From: Cannabis sativa
Taxonomy: Eukaryota > Streptophyta > Magnoliopsida > Rosales > Cannabaceae
Assembly: GCF_029168945.1 (NCBI RefSeq)
Contig: NC_083605.1
Coordinates: 35,911,280-35,975,279 of the forward strand
Direction: 5' to 3'
Length of the DNA: 64,000 nucleotides
Shown: positions 32,348 to 42,169 of the stretch, one piece after another
How the letters are laid out: every line of letters starts with the position of its first letter
Numbering within the stretch: position 1 is the first letter of the stretch
The notes under the pieces: model-generated
Told to the model about the DNA's origin: nothing
What the model saw: only the letters and a program-made list of their open reading frames with translations
Database searches by the model: none
Made by a program: the position numbers and the translations under genes

Positions 32348-35115
32348 CTATGATTCTGAACCATTTCTAATAGACTCAAGAACCTGAACGACCTCAGCCA
32401 TGCTTGGCCTTCTTGAAGGAACATCAGAGGTACAGATAAGTCCCAACTTCATGACCTGAATAAGCTCATTCTCTACAATACCCCTCAAGCTTCTATCAAA
32501 GCAATCTGAAGCCGAGCCACTTGCCAACAATACCCTTACATATTCACATAGAACCACAACCTCATTAGCCCTTGGACTCTCAACCGGTTTTCTACCTGTT
32601 ACAAGCTCCAAAAGAATGACTCCAAAACTATAAACATCGCATTTTTCGCTCAATCTTAAACTCTGAGCCAACTCTGGAGCTACGTATCCTACAGAAGTGT
32701 GGAATCTGGTTAGGCTATAATTGTCCAAAATAGGAAGCAACTTTCCCAAACCATAATCAGACAACTTTCCATTGTAGTTTTCATCTAAGAGAATGTTTGT
32801 AGACTTAATGTTGAGATGGAGAATGGAAGGTCTACAATCATGGTGAAGGTAGGCAAGGCCTCTAGCTGTTCCAAGAGCAATCTTAAACCTCCTGGTCCAA
32901 TCCAGATCACGATTGCCACCTCCATTGCTGGTTCCTGGATAATGGAGACCGTGTAGATTGTCGTACAAGTTCCCATTTGAGAGGAACTCAGATAGAATGA
33001 GCTGCATTGTGGAGGACCAGTAGTAGCCTTGAAAGGCAATTAAATTGGGATGTAACAGGTTGCCTAGCCGTCCTATTTCCTGCTCGAATTCATCTTGGTT
33101 TCTGATTCTTCCCAAAGTCTCGAGCTTTTTCACAGCTATTGATACCCCTCCCTCAAAAGTAGTTTTGTAGACTGTCCCAATTGATCCACCACCTATCATA
33201 CACTCCTTGTCAAGTAAAGCTTTCGTGCCAGATTCCCAGTCTTCATACTTTGAGGGCAAACTCTTACTGAAAAGAACAAGTTTTCCAATAATAACATTAG
33301 AGTCAGTCGAAGCAAGTGGGGTGCTCTCAACAACCATTGCCTCATCCTCATCTTTCTTCCTCCTCTGGGCCATGATGTTCATAATACATACTAGACAAAC
33401 CCCAGAAAGTATGACTGCAGCAGCAACAATAGCAACAATTGCAGAAACACTCAAAACTTTATTTTTCTTTTGCTTGGAAGTGTTTGTGCTATTGCCATTA
33501 GCCGAGCAAGACTTGTCCAAAGGTGCACCGCAAAGAAAGGGATTGTTGGAAAACGCTGAGGCACCATAATGCTGAATGGTTGCAGGAATGGTGCCTGAAA
33601 GGTTATTATAAGAGATGTTAAGGTTGGTTAAAGTAGTTAGATTTCCAAGAGATGAAGGGATTGGCCCCAAAAGCGAATTTCTTGACAAATCAAGAATATC
33701 TAATCTTGGCAAGTTTCCCAGGGTTGATGGGATGGTTCCATTGAGCTGGTTTTGATGTAGGTCAAGGATTTCCAGGTTAGTCATGTTGTACAGAGTGGTT
33801 GGAAGTTCTCCCCCTAAGGAATTGCCGGAAACATCCCTGCAAAAAAACAGAGGATATTAGAAGTTTAGTATGTCGGAAAAAGCATAATTGAGATGAATTT
33901 TATTAGGTAACATAGTACAGATTTAGAATTAAAAACTCACAGCTCTCGAAGAAATAAGCAGTTGCTTATCTCAGTAGGTATTTCACCAATGAGGTTGAGA
34001 TTGTGCAAATCCAAAATCTGAAGCAGCTGAATGCTAGCTAACTCTTTAGGAATCGTCCCAGTTATTGAGTTATTACCCAACTGAATCACCAGAAGCCTCT
34101 CTAGCTCAGCAAGCTCAGTTGGTATACTCCCAATCAGCTTGTTAAATCCCAGGTTTAGAACCTTGAGATTTCTACAGTTCGTTATGCCCAAAGGAACCTC
34201 CCCATCTAAACCATTGCCTGAAGCATCAAAAATCTCCAATATGTCACTACAAGTTGTCATATCAGGAATCTTCCCAGTAAACCCATTATATGATACATTG
34301 AAACGAGTTAGATTTACCAATCCAAGAACCCCGAAAGGAGCCGAGCCAGTGAACAAGTTGCTGCCAAGATCCAACACTTTTAAGCTCTGGCATGCAGAAA
34401 GCAACTTTTCAACACTTCCTGATAAAGCATTGCTTCTTACTGACACATAATCCAGCCTTGGAATATCACACAGTCGCAAGGGAATGTCACCACTTAGATT
34501 GTTAAATGAGAAATCAAAGCCCTCAAGGTTGGAGCATTTGGCCAATGTATCAGGAACCAAACCAGAAAGTGTGTTATGAGACAAAGAAATGAACTTGGTC
34601 TTATAACAGTACTTGAACAAGGCTGATGGAATTTGTCCAGTGAAACCGTTCCTTGACAAATCTAAAAGTCTAATGTTTGGTAAATCACCAATAAACTCAG
34701 GGATCGATCCAGATAGAGCATTGGAGCTCAAGTTCATCTTCCACAAAGTTTGAATATCAACATATTCTTCTGGGATATTTCCCTTGAAGAGATTTCCAAA
34801 CAACGTAAGAACCCTCAAATATTTTAGCCCTGACAGAGCTGAAGGCAGAATTCCATCCAAGCTAGTGTTCCAAAGAACGATCTTGTCAACAAACCCCTCT
34901 GGGTTACAGAACACACCACTGAAATCTTGGCAAAGATTGCCACTAAGAACCCACGAGCTCAAGCTATTGTAAGGATCATTTGTGACATTCCCTTTGAATT
35001 GAAGCAGAATCTCTTTCTCAGTTGCAGCAAAAACCGATTGAATTCCGAGAAAAAACCAAAGAAAGCAGCACGGAACAAGAGCATGAGAAAAACGAAAATG
35101 GTGGACTTTTCTCAT
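32348..35115 (-). CDS. LRR receptor-like kinase, At1g12460/At1g62950 group
   Basis: Two exons (35,115-33,941 and 33,836-32,348) joined over a 104-bp GT-AG intron give 887 residues. An ATG four codons upstream (35,127) is also in frame; MRKVH was chosen because related proteins start so. In order: signal peptide to about residue 31, a plant LRR N-terminal domain (EKEILLQFK...DPYNSLSSW...LCQDFSGVFCNPEG), about 18-20 leucine-rich repeats to ~475, a CGAPLD cap, a transmembrane helix at about 520-548, then a kinase with Gly loop IGGGSIGTVYK and Lys (about 628) in IAVKKLE. The catalytic loop reads HLNIKSTN (Asn about 734 in place of the HRD Asp) and the metal loop DYG instead of DFG; the Arabidopsis relatives share this. 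It is therefore an atypical, possibly catalytically weak receptor kinase of the plasma membrane. Ligand and pathway are unknown. Confidence 0.93.
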
Positions 35116-35904
35116 GCTCGAAAACAAAGTTTTTGCAGCAAATGAACAAGATGCCTACCTATCCGTTTGGCATTGTGACAGTTGAATGCGATTAAGAGTA
35201 GATCCAACCTCTGCCTCTACTCTAAAGCTCAAAACTATTGCCATTGTTGCCGTTTCCGATTCTTGGATTTTCGAATATAACGACCAAAACAACTCGATCG
35301 AAACCACTTAACAACATTTTTCACCAAATGGGTCTCACTCAAAAAACAAAAAAATGGAGAAAAAACACTAAAAAAAATTCAGCACATACCCAATTCATAT
35401 CTACTTGTTTTAGCAACTGGGTGTTTCTCAAACAAGGTTAAAATACCAAAAAAAAGAAAAAAAAATTGAACTTTAGAGCAAGAAAGAAGAAAAATGGTGG
35501 GTGATAGAGTCGGAAGGTGTGGGCTTTAATTGCTAATGAGAAATAGTAAAAAGAAAACAAAAATGGTGGCCTTTTGGGTTGGCTTGGCTACAAAGAGAAG
35601 GTAACAGGGTCAGAGACCGTGAGAAGCAAATTTAATATAAACTGCTTTTTGGAGAAAGAAAAAAAAAACACAGCGCAACATTTAGCCACGACCACTAGCC
35701 AAGTAAGAAAACTCACTCAACCACGTGCATGTCCATTTTCTTTCTTTCTCTTCATCCATTTATTTCTTCTTTTTTTAACAGACAAAATACTTCTACTACT
35801 ATAGCCAGTACCACCACTCACTCGATCGTCTCTAATGATATGAAATTAAAACAATGAAATGAACCCCTCTCTCTCTCAGCAGAGTCAGCACCATGTAGGA
35901 CTTG

Positions 35905-35944
<40 letters not shown>

Positions 35945-36540
35945 CATTTACTCTCTCTCACCTACCAGGACCAATACCTCTACCATCACCATTATGATGA
36001 GAATCAAAAACCATCCCCACATAGACATTAACGCTAACAAAAGAGACGATGAAATTATGAAATTAGAAGGAAGAAGTTCTCATTAAGAAACAGAATTGTT
36101 CTTCTCTCTCTCTATACTTTTCTGGTTTGAAAGTTTCTTCTATCTGTGCAGATGGAGACTTTGAGAGGACATTCGTTGGTTTGCTTTTATTATTATTAAT
36201 TAATCAATTAATTAATTAATGAAGGCTGCAGCATACAAATCACGTCATTCTATTGTCTTCTTAATTTGATTAATTAACATTAATTAATTCCTTAATTGAT
36301 GTACATTTTTTTAATGCTGAATGATGAGACCTCTTTTTTGTTCCTTTTCTACTTCTTTTCTCTTTCTTTTGGTTGATTAATCTCTATTTAATTAATAACC
36401 ATACAAACAAAACAAGAAGTGTATAAGACACAACTGAAAAATGTATTCTTTTATTGTGTGGGCCAAATCTGTTATACTCCCTTTCTTTTGCCACATTTTC
36501 ATCTGTTGAGTTTGCAATTGTCTCTATAAAGTTAGTAAAA
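35116..36540 (-). promoter_or_regulatory. Upstream region of LRR-RLK gene with (GA)n tract
   Basis: The 1.4 kb before the kinase ATG has no gene. It holds several pyrimidine/purine tracts, the longest an uninterrupted CT/GA run at 35,908-35,940. GA-rich tracts are frequent in plant promoters and 5' leaders. Short ORFs at 35,238-36,086 (+) read as low-complexity sequence and are not genes. Confidence 0.35.
35908..35940. repeat. (CT)16 microsatellite
   Basis: Thirty-three bases of perfect CT repeat, (GA)n relative to the kinase gene, about 790 bp upstream of its start codon. It is a candidate polymorphic marker. Confidence 0.95.
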
Positions 36541-37129
36541 TAAGAGTAATTTTATTTACATTCTAAAAAATTTATAAAGACACTCTATTTTAATAATTTT
36601 TATTTTATATAAAATATATATTTTTAATTATACTAAATTTTTTAATTTTTTTTCCAATTCATATTTTTAATAAAATTAAAGGGGTTTTTTCTATTTTGGG
36701 TTAAAATTACCTTAAATATACATTTATACTACCATAAACAAAAATAAACATTTATATTGTTTATTAATTTCAAATATACTATTTTCAGAGTTTTTTATTT
36801 ACAAAAATACACTTGAAAACTCCCCCAGATGCGCAAGGAGATGTGTGGCACATATGTGGCTATGTGGGCGAGTGAGACTCACACGCGAGTGAGGGACAAA
36901 GCATTCAGACTTGCCTGACGCTCACAAACTGTAGCGTCAGAACGCAGCAGTGGTTGCCACGTGGCGAATTTGGACAAAATGAATTTTAACGTATAAGGCT
37001 TCTTTTCTCAGTGCAAAACAACTAAACAACAACACAAAAACAACTAGAAAACAACTTAACCATAGCATATAAATCAATTAAAGTTTATCATATTATGCAA
37101 ACAAAAATAAATTTATAAGATAAAAACTT

Positions 37130-38300
37130 CAAAAAATACAATACTGAAATAACTTAATAGCAACGAATAAACAACACGATAACAATTTTATTTTAATATA
37201 AAAATTAATTGAGCATCAACACTTACGCCAACTTAAAAGTTAAAATAAAAACAACACACAAATAAAATATATATATATACATTTATTTCTCTTAGTTAAA
37301 CAACTAAATAACAACAAAAAAATAACTGCATAAACTCCACTACAATATGCAAATTACATAGGCATAAAAATAACTCTAAAAAAGTAAAAAACATCACTAA
37401 TGTATAAAATAAAATAAACATGTATATATATTCATTTTTATTTGGTTGAATAACTAAATAACAACAAATAAATAACTGCATAACAACTTACTATAATATG
37501 CAAGTTAAATAGGCATGAAAACAACTTCATAAATTACATAAGATCTAAGGAAAAAAATACACAAATAATCTATAAAATAAATTTAAAAACAACTACATAA
37601 CACTTGTACACCAACTTAAAAATATATCTACACATTAAAAAAATAAATATATACTCATTTTTCTTTTTGTTAAACAACCTAATAGCAACGAATGAACAAC
37701 ACAGTAACAATTCTATTTTAACATAAAAATCAATTGTACATCAACTAATAGTGTATAAAATATGAAAGAAACCAACAAATAACAAAAAGTATGAACCATG
37801 AAAAACTAAAACAATAACTATTTTTCTCTTGATTGAACAATTATATATGAAAAAATAAAATAACTAGATAACAACTTCATATTAATACGTAAATTAATTA
37901 ATTAACAACGCATTGCATTAACTCAAAAGAAATTAAAAAAATTACTGATAAATAATCTTTAAGAAAAAAGTAAAAGAAACTACAAGATACTAGTGCATCA
38001 ACTTAAAAAAATTATATACCCATAAAAAAGTAAACATATATTCATTTAATTATTTTACGTAGTTAAACAACTAAATAACAACGAGCAGATAATTAGATAA
38101 CAACCCTATTCTAATATGAAAAGTTATTAGACATCAACATGTGGTGTTAACTAAAAACACAAATAATCTTAGAAAAATAACACAACAACAATCTTTATAT
38201 ATGTTTCCATGTAAAATTAAACATATATATATTTAGTTTTTCTAATTAATTGAACAACTAAATAACAATAAATAAATAAATATATAATAACTCCAATGTA
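37130..38300. repeat. Degenerate tandem array, ~145-230-bp period
   Basis: The phrase (T)TAAACAACTAAATAACAACAA.TAA.TA recurs near 37,140, 37,305, 37,450, 37,672, 37,855, 38,065 and 38,250, each preceded by a TATATTCATTTTT-like stretch. Spacing varies and units are strongly diverged. It lies in what would be intron or spacer of the surrounding transposon relic. Confidence 0.5.
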
Positions 38301-38319
38301 ACAGAATATTTAAATAGCA

Positions 38320-38711
38320 TCATAAAATAATTTCAAATACACTGCTGAATCATTAATTCATGTATAGTGGCTTCAACTTTCTTAAAAGACTTTGAAACAT
38401 TTTCTTGTACACTTTTAATGCTTGCAACTCACTTCATTCTACCAAAGGAATAGAAATGAACAACAAGTCTATTCTGATCAACTTTGAAGTTATCATCACT
38501 AGAAATCAAGTCCTGCAGCAGTTAAAACAACATCAAAACAACATTAAACAAACTATAAAACAACTTTCTGCTATGATTTTTTTTTTCAAATGAATGAACA
38601 ACAATCAGAGAACATTTCAAACAAGACAAATTAAAAAAGCAAATTATAAACCTTGACAATATTTTTCTTTGAAAACTTCAACTTGTCAACAACGTCAGAG
38701 GTCTTATCATG
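38320..38711 (-). pseudogene. Exon-like coding relic inside TIR element
   Basis: On the minus strand, TTTTTAG|GTGCATGATAAGACC opens a 63-nt exon-like piece (38,711-38,649; VHDKTSDVVDKLKFSKKNIVK) ending AAG|GTTTATAA. After an intron-like gap, CTGCTGCAG|GACTTGATTTC opens a second piece (from 38,514; DLISSDDNFKVDQNRLVVHF...) that, past one TGA, continues as SIKSVQENVSKSFKKVEATI to about 38,320. Both are in phase, hydrophilic and probably coiled-coil. Further candidates lie near 39,195 and 39,455. No known family was recognised; it is probably a decayed transposon gene. Confidence 0.4.
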
Positions 38712-39657
38712 CACCTAAAAATATTAGGATGACAAAATTAATAAAACAATGAACCAATAAAAATACGATTAATAGCTATATAATACTACAATATATCATG
38801 TACCGAACAACATTAAAACAACAATATAACAACTAAAAAATAATGTAATTTATAAAATTTAATAAACATGCAACTAAAATAATTCCAATTCAAATTCAAA
38901 TACAATTGATAAATGTAAGACGTAGCCTAATGATCTAGTTTTAAAAAAAAAAACTTAAGAACCTTAGAATAAGAATCGTATAATAACTAAATTAAAACTA
39001 AAAAATAACTAATTAGAAACAGAAAAAAATGAGAGACATAAACCATTTAAGGTTGAATAATTCTTCTAACTAAATACATCAAAAAAAAAAAAAAATATAA
39101 ACATAACAAAACAAGTCTTTGAAACTAGATAAAGACAACAAAAACTAATACATTAATCTTTAAAGTTGCAACCTCATCATCATTACCTCACATTTTTTCC
39201 TGAAAAGCCTCTTCAATGGATGACTTGGTGAAACAGCAACAATAAAAAAATTAAAAGATGAAACAACTATAAAACAACTTATAAACAACGTTAAATCAAC
39301 GTAACCATTAAAATATTTAGATAAAATTTTTGATTCATAAAAAAGATAAAATATAGATCAACAAAAGTAATATCTAAACAATACCACGAAAATGCTAACT
39401 TAAAGTTGAAATAAAATTACATTTGAATGTGCCTTATTCCTTTAAGCTAGTAAAGAATTCTCTTGGACATTTCATCAAACACCTAGCAAGTGTACTTTTA
39501 TATGTATATATATAAGAACTCAACTGACAGGATAAGAACAAAATTCCTAAAATCTGTAAGAAAAATAGGAAAATCAATAATAAATAAGCAAATAAACAAC
39601 AAACTCTTATAAAAACTATCAAATCTAAACTTTTATTTTTGTAATTTTAGCAAAATG

Positions 39658-39702
39658 AGAAGAAGAAGAAGAAGAAGAAGAAGAAGAAGAAGAAGAAGAA
39701 GA
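39658..39702. repeat. (AGA)15 microsatellite
   Basis: Forty-five bases of uninterrupted AGA repeat, flanked by ATG and CCTTAC. It could have been part of a Lys/Glu or Leu/Ser-rich coding stretch of the surrounding element, but no frame supports this. Confidence 0.95.
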
Positions 39703-40287
39703 CCTTACAAACATCAATAACATCGATTGAACGACAATGGTGGCTTGAGAAGAGGCAGATGACGAGAAGCTACATATGGTGATTGTGCGAAGACGAGTGT
39801 CAAAGCTCGATAAGCTTGATGAGAGAGTAAGAGATGACTTGTTGAACCCAGATCTGAATGAGGTTAGATATGAGGAAGAAGAACAAAAGGTAAATATGTA
39901 ATTATAAAACTTTAAAAAAGTATTAAAGAAAATTTTAAAAAGTAAAAATGTTAAAAATTAGAAAGGATAATATAAATGTTAAAAATTGGTCAAAATAGTC
40001 ATTTTGTGTAAAAATTCCAAAATTAAATTATATTTTAAATATTATGACAAAAAAATTAAAATAAAAAATTACATGAATTTTTTTAAAAAAAATAAAAAAA
40101 AATATATACATGAGTTAGAAAAAATTATGAAAATGAAATCAAAATAAATATTAAAATTAACATAAAATAATAGGAGGAAAAAATTTTAAAAAAATATTAA
40201 GAGTAATTTTTAAAAATTATTTAAGTTTATATTTTTTTAATAATAGAGTGTATTTATAATTTTATAGGGTGCAAATAGAGCTCCCCT

Positions 40288-40620
40288 AAAATTATAATGA
40301 TATATTTTATTTTTGAGTTAATTACCTCATAACCCCAAATATTATCATTTTAAATTGGGATATTGGCGGCTTAACCACCTGAATTTTACGGTTTGTAACA
40401 CTTAACCACAAAAACTGAATTTTTAGTGGCAAAACTACATAAACCCTGGTTCTGTTTTGCTCTGCACACCTCCGTCCAAAAATTACCGTTAAGTGCCACG
40501 GCAGACTGTCCACGTGTACACACTTGTACACGTGGCAAATTTTTAGTGGCCCACCTAATTTTTAGTGGTACGCACTTTGAGACACACTTTTCTCTTCTAC
40601 CTTTCAAACACAAAGCTAGA
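40288..40620. repeat. Non-coding repeat fragment with G-box hairpin
   Basis: The sequence has the look of one end of a TIR-type element (TTAATTACCTCATAACCCC.AA..., with TTTTTAGTGG occurring three times), but I could not pair it with a second end. At 40,510-40,535 a perfect inverted repeat CCACGTGTACA-CACT-TGTACACGTGG holds two CACGTG cores. Overlapping ORFs of about 70 codons on both strands are not convincing. Confidence 0.35.
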
Positions 40621-41239
40621 GAGTTCTAAGATTTGATAATTCCTAGAAGTATTTTCACAAAGCCCTAAGGGTTTCATAGAGGGGGAAATAATCTTCTGGA
40701 ACAAAGGTGTAGAAACCTTGTTCAAGCTTTTGGTGATCCCCATCTCCACTTCGGGTGTTTATTCTTCTTTTCTTGTTTTGTTCTATTCTCTAGTTTTATA
40801 TTGTTCTCTTGTTCTCCTCTAAACACTCTTATATATATTAGCATATATATTTATATCTTGACTATATAGTATACTATACATTATATATACATACTATATA
40901 CATTCTCTATATACACTCTTTGTATCTCTACTATATATCATTTATTTTATATATACATTTTATATCATATATATACACACTATTATATATATGCTTTTAT
41001 ATCGTTTACATTTAGTTGTATCTTTGAGTTTTGAGTTGTAACTCTTTTCTTTTATTTGTATTTTGTGCTTTGGGATTGTAACTCTTTATTTAATATATTG
41101 TCCTTGTAATATTTTTCTTAGAGTTGTAATTGTCTTAGTCTTTTATTCATCTTACTTTATTCTTCCATTGTAATTTTTCTTTTATTTCTAACAATCAAGA
41201 AAATTATTTTTTGTTTTCAATAGAAGGAGAACAATCAAG
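40621..41239 (+). mobile_element. Presumed 5' LTR/leader of outer copia element
   Basis: Directly precedes copia gag. It is pyrimidine-rich, with TATATA-rich stretches at 40,830-41,000 and CTTTTATTT repeats. I could not identify LTR ends or a clear PBS, so the LTR/leader boundary is unknown. Confidence 0.35.
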
Positions 41240-42169
41240 ATGATGAACCAAGACTTGGTGAGATTGGACCGCTTTGATGGCACCAATTTCACTAAGTGGC
41301 AAGACAAGGTGAGGTTCCTCCAAACCACACTCAAGATTGCCTATATTCTTGAGTCCACTTTGGAGCCCTTACCCGCACCTACCGACAAGGATACCGATAA
41401 GGTCAAGGCAAAAAGGAAGAAGATAGAAGATGATAATCTTCAATGTAGAGAACACATCCTCAACTCACTCTCGGATAGGCTTTATGATCTATACACTGAC
41501 ACTAAAGATGCCAAAAAAATTTAGGATCACCTTGAAAAGAAATTCAAGGCCGAGGAGGAAGGTACCAAGAAATTTTTAATTTCTCAATATTTTGATTTAA
41601 AATTTCTTGATGGTAAATCTCTTTTACCTCAAATTCACGAGATGCAAGTAATTATTAATAAATTGAAAGTACTCAAAATTGAACTTCCCAAGGTATTCCA
41701 AGTTTGTGCAATAGTGGCAAAATTGCCACCATCTTAGAAGAATTATAGGGAGAGAATATTTCATAAAAATGAGGATTACTCTTTGGAAGAAATCCAAAAA
41801 CATATTCCAATCGAGGAGGAATTGATATGTAGGGATAAGCTTGTGGATGGGTCTAATGAAGAGACTTCCAAAGTTCATAATAAGAACAAGGATAAGACCA
41901 AAAAGAGTAATACCTTGTGTCCAAAACCAATTCAAAGGGGAAAAGGTCCATGTTTTGTGTGTGGCAAACTTGGACACTATGCTAAGGATTGTAAGCATAG
42001 AAAAGACTTTAATGGACCCAAAGTAAATGCTATTGAGGAGGATATCATTGCTACTCTTAGTGAGGTGAATTCCGTGTAAGGGAAAGTGGAGGGATGGTGG
42101 TATGATACATGTGCCACCGTTCATGTCACATATGACAAATTATTGTTTAAGACCTTTGAAGAGTCAAAG
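41240..42169 (+). pseudogene. Outer Ty1/copia: broken gag and protease start
   Basis: Gag opens at ATG 41,240 (MMNQDLVRLDRFDGTNFTKW) and is stopped at 41,521 (TAG in a DHLEKKF context, probably a former Trp codon) and again near 41,736 and 42,077. It resumes in frame each time: the Lys-rich linker and zinc knuckle CFVCGKLGHYAKDC (about 41,950-41,992) follow. After the third stop the protease begins (WWYDTCATVHVTYD) and is cut at 42,169 by the chromovirus LTR. The same reading frame picks up at 59,627. All breaks so far are nonsense changes rather than shifts. Confidence 0.85.

Larger units (their letters stand above)
36541..40287 (-). mobile_element. Probable TIR DNA transposon relic, ~3.75 kb
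   Basis: The left end TTTTATTTACATTCTAAAAAATTTATAAAGACACTCTATTTT aligns with the reverse of the right end, CTCTATTTGCACCCTATAAAATTATAAATACACTCTATTAT; AT-rich homology seems to continue inward. TAAAAT follows or precedes both ends, a possible decayed 9-bp target duplication. Exon-like minus-strand pieces, a degenerate tandem array and an (AGA)n run lie inside. Long AT-rich TIRs and size fit a Mutator-like element, but no transposase domain is recognisable. Confidence 0.5.

Noticed and set aside
33207..33569. 120-codon plus-strand ORF opposite the receptor kinase
   Set aside because: Antisense to the juxtamembrane and transmembrane-coding part of the kinase gene.
37130..38300. CRISPR-like regular repeats
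   Set aside because: Units are diverged, spacing is irregular and this is plant nuclear DNA; an old minisatellite explains it.
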